NCBI GenBank assembly: GCA_049516635.1
Contig: JBEKSX010000047.1
Location: 1 to 23,533 of the forward strand
Direction of reading: 5' to 3'
Source: JBEKSX01 sp049516635
Lineage (GTDB): Bacteria; Bacteroidota; Ignavibacteria; Tepidaquicellales; OLB5
DNA length: 23,533 nt
The first letter of the stretch is position 1. Every line of letters starts with the position of its first letter. The notes beneath the pieces are model-generated. The model worked only from the letters and a program-made list of their open reading frames with translations. It ran no database searches and was not told the origin of the DNA. A program made the translations under genes and the position numbers. Shown piece by piece: positions 16,220 through 23,132 of this stretch.

Positions 16220-16849
16220 TTATTTTGAATAAAGTTCTACGATTAATTGTTCATTTGCATTGAACGGTATATCAATTCTTTCAGGAACCGTAAGAAAAGT
16301 ACCCTTCAGTGCTGCTTTATCTACCTGCAGCCATTGAGGTATCATGTCATCTTTAATGCGTTTCATCGACTCATGGATCAACTTCAATTTCTTGCTTTTT
16401 TCTTTAACCTGTACTGTATCACCAGCTTTTACCAGGTACGAGGGGATATTGACCGGTTTGCCGTTGATCCTAAAATGATTATGCAGGATCAACTGGCGTG
16501 CAGATTTCCTTGAAGCTGCCAGTCCCGACCTATAAATAATGTTATCGAGCCTTCTTTCAAGCAGCTTAACAAGATTTTCGCCGGTCCTGCCTTTCTGTCC
16601 AGAAGCGATCTCAAAATAATTTCTAAACTGAGCCTCCAGCAGACCGTACATTCTTTTAACTTTCTGTTTTTCTCTCAGCTGAATAGAATAATCAGACACC
16701 CTTGTCCTGCGTGATAATCCGTGCTGTCCAGGAGGATAATTTTTCCTCTCAAGAGGACATTTTTCGGTAAAGCATTTAGTACCTTTGAGAAACAGCTTTT
16801 GTTTTTCTCTTCTGCAAAGTTTACAATTAGGTCCTGTGTATCTTGCCAT
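16220..16849 (-). CDS. rpsD: 30S ribosomal protein S4 (zinc-binding type)
   Basis: S4 is a primary 16S rRNA binder that starts assembly of the 30S body and often represses its own operon. The 209 residues include an N-terminal zinc site with Cys9, Cys12, Cys26 and Cys31, the same positions as in Thermus S4, so this is the C+ form. The S4 RNA-binding domain lies at about 99-160 (RRLDNIIYRSGLAASRKSARQLI...). The ATG at 16847-16849 gives the usual MARYTGP start. The gene lies 41 bases after rpsK. Confidence 0.97.
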   Translation of the reverse strand: MARYTGPNCKLCRREKQKLFLKGTKCFTEKCPLERKNYPPGQHGLSRRTRVSDYSIQLREKQKVKRMYGLLEAQFRNYFEIASGQKGRTGENLVKLLERRLDNIIYRSGLAASRKSARQLILHNHFRINGKPVNIPSYLVKAGDTVQVKEKSKKLKLIHESMKRIKDDMIPQWLQVDKAALKGTFLTVPERIDIPFNANEQLIVELYSK

Positions 16850-16890
16850 TTATAAATTAATTGAATATGTGATTACAAAAACTTATTATT

Positions 16891-17277
16891 TTATACCCTT
16901 CTCCGTTTTGGAGGTCTGCAGCCATTATGTGGAATCGGGGTGATGTCTTTTATCGTCATAATCTCCAGACCAGCAGTCTGTAGAGATCTTATTGCAGCTT
17001 CTCTGCCTGCACCGGGTCCTTTAATGAATACATCTACCTTTCTCAGTCCCAGATCATATGCGGCTTTTGCAACGGCCTCCGCAGCAACTTGAGCCGCAAA
17101 GGGAGTATTCTTCTTTGATCCTTTGAATCCCATTTTACCCGAAGATGCCCAGCTTATAGTATTGCCATAAGAGTCAGTAAGGGTAATAATGACATTATTG
17201 AATGTAGCTTTTACATGAGCTATCCCGCTGGATTCTACCTGGATTTTCTTTTTTACCTTTTTAATAGTTTGTGCCAT
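16891..17277 (-). CDS. rpsK: 30S ribosomal protein S11
   Basis: S11 forms part of the 30S platform next to the mRNA exit. The 128 residues are standard in length and end in PHNGCRPPKRRRV, with the Asn-Gly pair (118-119) that becomes isoaspartate in other bacteria. The central GPGAGREAAIRSL stretch is present. The N-terminus carries a Lys-rich lead (KKVKKKIQ). The gene is 15 bases downstream of rpsM and in its usual place. Confidence 0.97.
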   Translation of the reverse strand: MAQTIKKVKKKIQVESSGIAHVKATFNNVIITLTDSYGNTISWASSGKMGFKGSKKNTPFAAQVAAEAVAKAAYDLGLRKVDVFIKGPGAGREAAIRSLQTAGLEIMTIKDITPIPHNGCRPPKRRRV

Positions 17278-17292
17278 TAATTGATTTATTTA

Positions 17293-17676
17293 TTACTTCT
17301 TAGCAATCGCTTTTTTCTTACCTGCTACAGTTTTGCGTTTACCTTTTCTTGTTCTCGCATTGGTCTTTGTTCTCTGTCCTCTTACGGGAAGGCCTCTCCT
17401 ATGCCTTTTACCCCTGTAACTCCCGATATCCATAAGTCTTTTAATATTAGTTTGTATCTCCGTTTTTAGCGATCCTTCAATCTTATAATCGGAAGTTATA
17501 ATTGTACGAAGTTTATTCACTTCATCATCGGTCAGCTCGGATACCTTTTTATCTGCATTTACTCCGGCCTGATCGAGTATCTTTTGAGACGAAGATTTTC
17601 CAATACCGTAGATCGATGTCAGGCCTATCACTACTCTCTTATTTTTTGGAAGATCTATACCGGCTATTCTTGCCAA
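17293..17676 (-). CDS. rpsM: 30S ribosomal protein S13, TTG start
   Basis: S13 sits in the 30S head and contacts the large subunit and the P-site tRNA. The 127 residues begin MARIAGIDLPKNKR and contain the SYRGKRHRRGLPVRGQRT RNA-binding region, followed by a basic tail. The start codon is TTG at 17674-17676. Two in-frame TAA codons lie immediately upstream and an AGGAG Shine-Dalgarno sits 9 bases before it, so this start is secure. The gene lies 43 bases after rpmJ. Confidence 0.96.
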   Translation of the reverse strand: MARIAGIDLPKNKRVVIGLTSIYGIGKSSSQKILDQAGVNADKKVSELTDDEVNKLRTIITSDYKIEGSLKTEIQTNIKRLMDIGSYRGKRHRRGLPVRGQRTKTNARTRKGKRKTVAGKKKAIAKK

Positions 17677-17685
17677 TTATTATTT

Positions 17686-17690
17686 CTCCT
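17686..17690 (-). promoter_or_regulatory. Ribosome binding site fixing the TTG start of rpsM
   Basis: AGGAG on the minus strand lies 9 bases before the TTG codon. Tandem in-frame TAA codons between the two leave no other start for the conserved MARIAGID N-terminus. Confidence 0.75.
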
Positions 17691-17719
17691 GGTTTTGTTA
17701 TATAATTAATAATATTTTA

Positions 17720-17833
17720 TTAACCCTGTCTCTGCTTATGTTTGGGGTTCTTGCAAATAACCCTGATGACGCCTTTTCTCTTGATTATCTTGCAATGTTC
17801 GCAGAGTCTTTTTACCGAACTTCTAACTTTCAT
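17720..17833 (-). CDS. rpmJ: 50S ribosomal protein L36
   Basis: L36 is the small zinc-ribbon protein of the 50S subunit. I read it directly on the minus strand from the ATG at 17831-17833 to a TAA at 17720-17722, giving 37 residues starting MKVRSSVKRLCEHC. The zinc ligands are Cys11, Cys14, Cys27 and His32. Length is standard and the position between infA and rpsM is the usual one. Confidence 0.96.
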   Translation of the reverse strand: MKVRSSVKRLCEHCKIIKRKGVIRVICKNPKHKQRQG

Positions 17834-17854
17834 TTATTCACCTTTAAAAAATGT

Positions 17855-18073
17855 TTATTTGTACCTGTATGTTATACGGCCACGTGTGAGGTCATAAGGC
17901 GAAAGTTCAACTGCAACTTTATCACCTTCGAGGATCTTTATAAAATTCATCCTCATTTTACCGGAGATGTGGGCAATTATCTCGTGACCATTCTCCAATC
18001 TAACTTTAAAAGCAGCATTAGGAAGAGTATCTATTATAATTCCGTCTACTTTTATTGAACCCTGCTTGGCCAT
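17855..18073 (-). CDS. infA: Translation initiation factor IF-1
   Basis: IF-1 blocks the A site during initiation. The 72-residue OB-fold protein starts MAKQGSIKVDG and contains LPNAAFKVRLENGHEIIAHISGK and the DLTRGRITYRYK end, all typical. I chose the ATG at 18071-18073. A TTG one codon upstream is open but would only add one residue. The gene lies 9 bases after map and 21 bases before rpmJ. Confidence 0.96.
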   Translation of the reverse strand: MAKQGSIKVDGIIIDTLPNAAFKVRLENGHEIIAHISGKMRMNFIKILEGDKVAVELSPYDLTRGRITYRYK

Positions 18074-18082
18074 CAACTATAT

Positions 18083-18844
18083 TTAATTTTCTACAGTAAG
18101 TATTTCTGCTTTTCCTTTTGTTATTAAAATTGAATGCTCAAAATGAGCGGATGGTTCTCCATCCTGAGTTACATATGTCCATTTATCGCTTAATACTTTT
18201 ACCTTGTAGGTGCCGTAATTGACCATAGGTTCCAGAGCAACTGTCATACCTTCCTTAAATTTGAACTTATTCCCTGAGTAATAATAATTCGGAATTGGAG
18301 GCTCTTCATGCAGATGCCTTCCGATACCATGTCCTACCAAATCCCTTACAACCGAAAAACCTTCTGCCTGTACGTGCTGTTGGATTGCAAGAGATACATC
18401 ATTAACAAAATTACCATCCAGTGCATTTTCAATTCCTTTGTAGAGGCTTTCTTCCGTAACCCTCATGAGTTTTCTCTTTCCATCTGAGACTTTCCCTATC
18501 GCATAAGTCCTGGCACCATCGCCATAATAATTATTTTTTTTAACACCGACGTCAATGCTAACAATATCACCCTCTATGAGCTGCCTGGGACCAGGGATCC
18601 CATGCACAACCTCTTCATTGATTGAAATACAAGCACTCGCCGGGAAAGGGATGATATTTTTATTTATCGTATATCCTTTAAAAGCCGGAACAGCATCATT
18701 GGAGAGAATGTAATCTTCTATAAGTTTATCAATTTCTAGTGTCGTGATGCCGATTTTTAGATAAGGTTCTATGTATTTGAGTATACCGGCAACAATTCTG
18801 CAGCTTTCACTTATATATTTTATTTCGGTAAGAGTTTTTACCAA
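18083..18844 (-). CDS. map: Methionine aminopeptidase type I, TTG start
   Basis: This enzyme removes the initiator methionine from nascent proteins. All five metal ligands are visible with normal spacing: Asp98 (SIDVGV), Asp109 (YGDGART), His172 (GHGIGRHLHE), Glu205 (ALEPM) and Glu236 (FEHSILIT), plus His81 for catalysis. The 253 residues are a standard type Ia length, without an N-terminal extension. The start appears to be TTG at 18842-18844, 11 bases after the secY stop, with an AAGG element further upstream. No ATG is available before the conserved domain. The gene sits between secY and infA as in Bacteroidetes, without adk. Confidence 0.95.
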   Translation of the reverse strand: MVKTLTEIKYISESCRIVAGILKYIEPYLKIGITTLEIDKLIEDYILSNDAVPAFKGYTINKNIIPFPASACISINEEVVHGIPGPRQLIEGDIVSIDVGVKKNNYYGDGARTYAIGKVSDGKRKLMRVTEESLYKGIENALDGNFVNDVSLAIQQHVQAEGFSVVRDLVGHGIGRHLHEEPPIPNYYYSGNKFKFKEGMTVALEPMVNYGTYKVKVLSDKWTYVTQDGEPSAHFEHSILITKGKAEILTVEN

Positions 18845-18855
18845 AATAATCTTTC

Positions 18856-20190
18856 TTACCTTCTTCCTTTTATCCTTCCGCTTTTCATAAAGCCGTCATA
18901 ATGCCTCATAACCAAATGTGACTCAACCTGCTGCAAAGTATCAAGTGCCACACCTACTATAATGAGAAGGCTTGTACCTCCGAAGAACTGTGATAATCCC
19001 TGGGTAACACCTGCCTGTGCAATGAATGCAGGCAGAATAGCAATAAAAGCCAGGAAAATCGAACCAGGTAAAGTTATTTTCGTAAGAATATTATCGATGA
19101 AATCCGATGTCGCTTTGCCCGGTCTTACGCCAGGTACAAATCCACCCTGCTTCTTCATATTATCAGATACATCCTTCGGATTGAAGGCAATTGCTGTATA
19201 GAAAAAAGTAAAGAACACTATTAAAAGCCCGTAAAAAAGGGCATATACTAAACTCGTCTGGCTAAAATGCTTGGCGATACTCTGCATAAAATCACTGTTA
19301 GGGAAGAACGTCAATATGGTATTCGGAACAAACATAATCGACTGGGCAAAAATTATAGGCATAACACCAGCCTGGTTAACTCTAAGGGGTATATATTGTG
19401 TTACGCCGCCGTATATCTTTCTTCCCACAACCCGTTTTGCATACTGTACCGGAATACGCCTCATTGCCTGCGTTACCAGTACGACTCCTGACACTATCAA
19501 TACGAGTCCGCCTATAATTATGAGTTCAATTATAATACTACGTGCACCTGAAGATACAACCTCAACTTCATTAAAAACTGCATATGGAAACCTATCAATA
19601 ATACCGATGAATATAATAAGCGATATACCGTTACCTATGCCTCTTTCTGTAATCTGTTCCCCGAGCCACATCATTAGAATCGTTCCGGCTGTAAGTAAAA
19701 TGATACAGGATACGGTAAAAAGTAACGGGGATATATCGGGTGACATAATAGTAACACCGGATACATTCCTGCTTCTTAACTGGACACTAACTCCCCAAGC
19801 TTGCATCAATGAGACAGGAACTGTCCCGTATCTTGTTATCTGGTTAATTTTTTTCCGTCCCGTTTCTCCTTCTTTTTGTAATTTCTGGAAATAAGGGACT
19901 ACGGCTCCTAATAACTGAATAATGATCGAAGAACTAATATAAGGCATTATACCAAGAGCGAAAACGGCTGCATTCTTAAATGCTCCGCCTACAAACAAAT
20001 CATATAATCCAAAAAGTGTATTATCAGATTGATTCTTAGATGCCTCTGCAAGCAGACCGGTATCAATTCCCGGAAGTGTAATGTGGGCACCTATCCTTAC
20101 CACTATCAATAATAGTACTGTGAAAACTATCCTCTGACGCAGTTCTTGTATTTTAAAAATATTCCTGAAACTCTCAACAAAACTGCTCAT
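18856..20190 (-). CDS. secY: Protein translocase subunit SecY
   Basis: SecY is the channel of the Sec translocon in the cytoplasmic membrane. The 444 residues show about ten hydrophobic spans and family segments such as the plug-region FVGGAFKNAAVFALGIMPYISSSIIIQLL, ERGIGNGISLIIF and the cytoplasmic loop GFVPGVRPGKATSDFID. The C-terminus ends in the basic SGRIKGRR. The ATG overlaps the rplO stop as ATGA (4 bases), so translation is coupled. Confidence 0.97.
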   Translation of the reverse strand: MSSFVESFRNIFKIQELRQRIVFTVLLLIVVRIGAHITLPGIDTGLLAEASKNQSDNTLFGLYDLFVGGAFKNAAVFALGIMPYISSSIIIQLLGAVVPYFQKLQKEGETGRKKINQITRYGTVPVSLMQAWGVSVQLRSRNVSGVTIMSPDISPLLFTVSCIILLTAGTILMMWLGEQITERGIGNGISLIIFIGIIDRFPYAVFNEVEVVSSGARSIIIELIIIGGLVLIVSGVVLVTQAMRRIPVQYAKRVVGRKIYGGVTQYIPLRVNQAGVMPIIFAQSIMFVPNTILTFFPNSDFMQSIAKHFSQTSLVYALFYGLLIVFFTFFYTAIAFNPKDVSDNMKKQGGFVPGVRPGKATSDFIDNILTKITLPGSIFLAFIAILPAFIAQAGVTQGLSQFFGGTSLLIIVGVALDTLQQVESHLVMRHYDGFMKSGRIKGRR

Positions 20191-20645
20191 AATACTGTTA
20201 CCTTACCCCCATTTTTTTCAATCTTTTCGACTGCAGATTTACTAAATTTGTGAGCACTAATATTAAGCTTTTGTTTAAATTCTCCTTCTCCGAGGATCTT
20301 GATCGGTATATTTTTCTTTGATACAAGCCCTTCATTAAATAAAATTTCAGGGTTTATACTCTCATAGTTCATTTTACCTGAATTAAAAAATAGCTGCAGC
20401 TTTCCAAGGTTTAAAAACTGAAATTCGATCCTGTTATGGCTATTAAATCCGGATTTGGGTATTCTTCTCTGAATAGGCATTTGTCCACCTTCGAAAGAAG
20501 CCGGAAACTTAGCTCCTGAGCGTGACTTTTGTCCGTTAAATCCTCTGCATGATGTTTTACCATGCCCCGAACCTATACCTCTCCCGACTCTTTTCCGGTT
20601 CTTTTTAGAGCCTTCCACGTATTTTAAATTGCTTAATACATCCAT
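20187..20645 (-). CDS. rplO: 50S ribosomal protein L15
   Basis: L15 is a late-assembly 50S protein. From the ATG at 20643-20645 the product has 152 residues and begins MDVLSNLKYVEGSKKNRKRVGRGIGSGHGKT, as the family does, with FEGGQMPIQRRIPKSGF following. The same frame is open to another ATG at 20697-20699, which would add 18 residues unlike L15 N-termini and read through a perfect hairpin. I prefer the shorter start, although neither has a strong Shine-Dalgarno. Its operon neighbour rpmD is displaced by an outer-membrane protein gene, so rplO-secY may be driven from the 175-base gap upstream. Confidence 0.93.
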   Translation of the reverse strand: MDVLSNLKYVEGSKKNRKRVGRGIGSGHGKTSCRGFNGQKSRSGAKFPASFEGGQMPIQRRIPKSGFNSHNRIEFQFLNLGKLQLFFNSGKMNYESINPEILFNEGLVSKKNIPIKILGEGEFKQKLNISAHKFSKSAVEKIEKNGGKVTVL

Positions 20646-20669
20646 GATTAATGATCTGATTTCTTGTTG

Positions 20670-20694
20670 AAATGCTGAATAAAATTCAGCATTT
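20670..20694 (-). promoter_or_regulatory. Perfect 10-bp inverted repeat in the rplO leader
   Basis: AAATGCTGAA (20670-20679) and TTCAGCATTT (20685-20694) form a perfect 10-bp stem with a 5-base loop, 24 bases before the preferred L15 start. No U-tract follows, so it is not a standard terminator. It could be an RNA leader structure for ribosomal-protein feedback or an operator. The structure is seen directly; the role is unknown. Confidence 0.5.
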
Positions 20695-20770
20695 ACCATT
20701 TTAACAATTTATTTCCTAAAACAAATTCAAATGCTTCTGTTCTTTATATTCGACTTTTTTTTATACATAG

Positions 20771-20798
20771 AGACCCCTCACATTTCTGCGAGGGGTCT
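20771..20798 (-). terminator. Strong GC-rich hairpin after the beta-barrel gene, no U-tract
   Basis: AGACCCCTC (20771-20779) and GAGGGGTCT (20790-20798) form a perfect 9-bp stem with a 10-base loop, 22 bases after the stop codon of the preceding gene on the minus strand. There is no T-run on either side in the direction needed. Termination would therefore be atypical; stabilising the mRNA 3' end is an equal possibility. Confidence 0.5.
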
Positions 20799-20820
20799 AA
20801 AACCATATTAAATCGTAGCT

Positions 20821-22113
20821 TTATTTATTAAAATTATATGAAGCTGATAATAGTCCAAACATATCTGTAGCGTGACCACGTAATACCCAGGGACCTCTCT
20901 GGAAGAATTTTTCTCCCATAGTTCCTTCTAAACTGAACCTGTTGAAGTGGAAACCAAGTCCCAATGTTATGGTCTGATCAGCGTCACTGGCGTATTGATT
21001 ATTTAATTCATAAATATCTGAATTATTGCCAGTTCCTGTTCCTGTATACGTAACTTTTTCACGAATTATGCTTCTTGAGTAACCACCCCTTGCTGTTAAC
21101 CAATCCGTAAATGTCCATTCGAGACCGAAATTAAACTGAGGGAGTAATAATCTTGAAAATTTCACTTCCTGCTTGGATGTATCATTTGGTGTACTCTTGT
21201 AAGTGGTTATTCCTGAAGAAAGACCGCCCGCAAGCATCCCGTTATCAAGGACCGGCATGTTAACACCAATACCACCGTTTATGATCATCCAGCTAATATC
21301 AGTTTGTCCCGGAGGTGTAACCGCAGTTATGGATACATTCGGATTCCAGCTGAAATACTTGAAGTTCACGTAAGGAACCAGATTGATCTTGTTAGGTTTG
21401 CTCACCATGAACCAACCTCTAACAAAAGCACCTAATTCCATCCCGCCTTGACTCTCAATTGTTTCCGTAAAAGATGGATTCGTCATAGTAGAATCAAATT
21501 TGAATTTATCCAATTTAATATCTACTGCTCCCTCTATCCAGCCGGATTTAACCTTAGTAACCACACCAATTGAACCACCTAATGTATATGAACTCCGTTT
21601 TTGTTCATTTGTCGTAGCCGGTGTTTCACCTGATGCTGCGAGTGTTTGTATATTGTCATTAGACCACATGGCGAAATATGGAGCGATGCCCAAATTCATC
21701 GTCTTCGTTGAATAACTAAATAAGCCTTTGAATGGAACTATCGGAGCCGAAACGCCAACTCCACCAGGAGTATAGGATGCATACGGATCATTGAATGAGC
21801 TCCATAAGCTTTCGTCTTTATTCAAAACCATACCTAATGTTACCGTTTTGCTTATACCGAAATTGATTCCGCCATATTGGTTATCTAGATAGAAATCACT
21901 TCCATTTCCTGTAGCTCTACCGATATCACCGAATGTATAATTTCTATACATCCCGGTCCATGCAGGATTCCTATTGATATCAGTAGCAGCATCCATAATG
22001 AAAGGGTTATACCCTAAAGCTTCGTATCTGGCTGTCCCGCTAGGTATTGACTGTGAATAAGCACCAATCGCCATAACGAGTAACAGCAAAACTGTCAGAT
22101 GTTTTTTTAACAT
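20821..22113 (-). CDS. Outer-membrane beta-barrel protein (PorV/FadL-like appearance), function unknown
   Basis: The 430 residues begin with a clear signal peptide (hydrophobic core TVLLLLVMAIGAYS, cleavage near residue 20). A motif SGTARYEALGYNPFIMDAATDINRNPAW follows, shaped like the N-terminal region of PorV/FadL-type barrels, where small residues precede an NPA(W) turn. The rest is a long series of alternating strands with Gly/aromatic girdles, ending GLLSASYNFNK with C-terminal aromatics typical of barrels. No enzyme motif is visible. A strong AGGAGG (22122-22127) lies 8 bases before the ATG. The gene is inserted between rpmD and rplO in the spc ribosomal operon and is flanked by hairpins. 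The family name is a resemblance, not a firm assignment. Confidence 0.75.
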   Translation of the reverse strand: MLKKHLTVLLLLVMAIGAYSQSIPSGTARYEALGYNPFIMDAATDINRNPAWTGMYRNYTFGDIGRATGNGSDFYLDNQYGGINFGISKTVTLGMVLNKDESLWSSFNDPYASYTPGGVGVSAPIVPFKGLFSYSTKTMNLGIAPYFAMWSNDNIQTLAASGETPATTNEQKRSSYTLGGSIGVVTKVKSGWIEGAVDIKLDKFKFDSTMTNPSFTETIESQGGMELGAFVRGWFMVSKPNKINLVPYVNFKYFSWNPNVSITAVTPPGQTDISWMIINGGIGVNMPVLDNGMLAGGLSSGITTYKSTPNDTSKQEVKFSRLLLPQFNFGLEWTFTDWLTARGGYSRSIIREKVTYTGTGTGNNSDIYELNNQYASDADQTITLGLGFHFNRFSLEGTMGEKFFQRGPWVLRGHATDMFGLLSASYNFNK

Positions 22114-22174
22114 TACTTTTTCCTCCTATAATGTTATTAAATGTTTATTAATAATTCACCTATTCCTGTATTTC

Positions 22175-22195
22175 CCATGATGACGTCGGTCATGG
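22175..22195 (-). promoter_or_regulatory. Short hairpin between rpmD and the beta-barrel gene
   Basis: CCATGA (22175-22180) and TCATGG (22190-22195) pair around a 9-base loop, 12 bases after the rpmD stop on the minus strand; the loop includes the palindrome GACGTC. With 6 bp and no U-tract it is weak as a terminator. It may be a processing or pausing site between the ribosomal and membrane-protein parts of the transcript. Confidence 0.3.
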
Positions 22196-22207
22196 ATAAT
22201 CCAATAA

Positions 22208-22384
22208 TTAAGTGAAAACTTCTACTAAGTGTTTTACTTTGTTGATCATCCCTCTTATCTGGGGAGTATCATTATGCTCTTTTACTTTATTAATTCTTCC
22301 TAAACCTAATGCTTTGATAACGAGCTTCTGGTCTTTAGGTCTGTCAATTGTACTATGTATCTGTCTGATCTTTATTTTTGCCAT
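22208..22384 (-). CDS. rpmD: 50S ribosomal protein L30
   Basis: I read this directly from the ATG at 22382-22384 to a TAA at 22208-22210; the product has 58 residues and begins MAKIKIRQIHSTIDRPKDQK. The family segments LGLGRIN and a C-terminal MINKVKHLVEV are present. L30 is a small 50S protein absent from some lineages. It lies 4 bases after rpsE, in its normal place, but rplO does not follow directly because the beta-barrel gene intervenes. Confidence 0.95.
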   Translation of the reverse strand: MAKIKIRQIHSTIDRPKDQKLVIKALGLGRINKVKEHNDTPQIRGMINKVKHLVEVFT

Positions 22385-22388
22385 ACGA

Positions 22389-22895
22389 TTATGCTATATA
22401 AATGCTTTGCGGTTCAACATTTCTTCTGGATCCAAGGGATTTCGCATCGTAAACATTTTTTAATGCATTCATTGTGGCTTTTACCATGTTATGAGCATTT
22501 GATGATCCGAGCGATTTCGTTAACACATCCTGGATTCCAACTGCTTCTAGTACCGCTCTTACTCCACCACCTGCTATAAGACCTGTACCTGGTGTAGCCG
22601 GTTTGAGAAGCACCTTGCCGGCACCGTATTTGCCAATTACAGAATGCGGCAACGTTCCCTTGCGCAATGGAACAAACACAATATTTTTTCTGGCATCTTC
22701 AGAACCTTTAGCTATAGCGCTGGAGACTTCGTTAGCTTTTCCTAAACCAATTCCCACATGACCATTCCCATCTCCAACTACAATAACTGAGGTGAAGCTG
22801 AACCTTCGCCCCCCTTTCACGACTTTAGCCACCCTTCCAATATAGACCAATTTATCCTTTAACTGAAGCTCTCCAACCTTAACTTTTTTCGCCAT
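22389..22895 (-). CDS. rpsE: 30S ribosomal protein S5
   Basis: S5 contributes to decoding accuracy and mRNA unwinding at the 30S entry. The 168 residues carry the N-terminal double-stranded RNA-binding fold with RVAKVVKGGRRFSFTSVIVVGDGNGHVG (about 21-48) and the C-terminal fold with GVRAVLEAVGIQDVLTKSLGSSN. Length is standard. A candidate TAnnTTTG promoter lies 20 bases upstream, after the tRNA gene. Confidence 0.97.
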   Translation of the reverse strand: MAKKVKVGELQLKDKLVYIGRVAKVVKGGRRFSFTSVIVVGDGNGHVGIGLGKANEVSSAIAKGSEDARKNIVFVPLRKGTLPHSVIGKYGAGKVLLKPATPGTGLIAGGGVRAVLEAVGIQDVLTKSLGSSNAHNMVKATMNALKNVYDAKSLGSRRNVEPQSIYIA

Positions 22896-22915
22896 TAATC
22901 TAAATTTATTAATTA

Positions 22916-22951
22916 CAAATATATATAAAAAAAAATTAAAAATCTACAAAA
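22916..22951 (-). promoter_or_regulatory. Candidate promoter for rpsE downstream of the tRNA
   Basis: On the minus strand TATATTTG (22923-22916) exactly fits TAnnTTTG, and TTTTG (22951-22947) lies 23 bases upstream as a -33 element; the spacing is a little long. It would let rpsE-rpmD be transcribed independently of rplR and the tRNA. The region is very AT-rich, so a chance match is possible. Confidence 0.4.
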
Positions 22952-22974
22952 TTAACCGAATTCATCAAATATTG

Positions 22975-23045
22975 CTCTCAGGGGAGGATTCGAACCTCCA
23001 TTAACGGCTCCAAAGGCCGCTGTCCTGCCCTTAGACGACCCGAGA
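22975..23045 (-). tRNA. tRNA-Gln (anticodon TTG)
   Basis: The cloverleaf can be folded by hand. The acceptor strand TCTCGGG (5' end at 23045) pairs with CCTGAGA with one G-T pair. The D arm is GTC...GAC and the anticodon stem GCGGC/GCCGT carries the loop CTTTGGA with anticodon TTG. A 4-base variable loop follows, then the T stem GGAGG/CCTCC around TTCGAAT. The discriminator base is G, as in glutamine tRNAs. CCA is not encoded: GCAAT follows the acceptor. The gene lies between rplR and rpsE on the same strand, 87 bases after rplR. No separate promoter is clear, so it is probably excised from the ribosomal-protein transcript. Confidence 0.95.
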
Positions 23046-23132
23046 ATGTTAAAAGTAGAATCCTTTTTTGAACTAACTGAGAACAAATTAGAGCAAATCC
23101 TTGTAAATTAAAAGATGCTGGAACGACTGAAA

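Noticed and set aside
19271..19894. A 207-residue open frame on the plus strand
   Set aside because: It is antisense to secY, whose membrane segments are conserved. Hydrophobic codons read backwards give a long spurious frame.
22975..23045. The tRNA as an integration site for a mobile element
   Set aside because: There is no integrase, no repeated tRNA 3' end and no foreign cargo; both neighbours are normal ribosomal protein genes.
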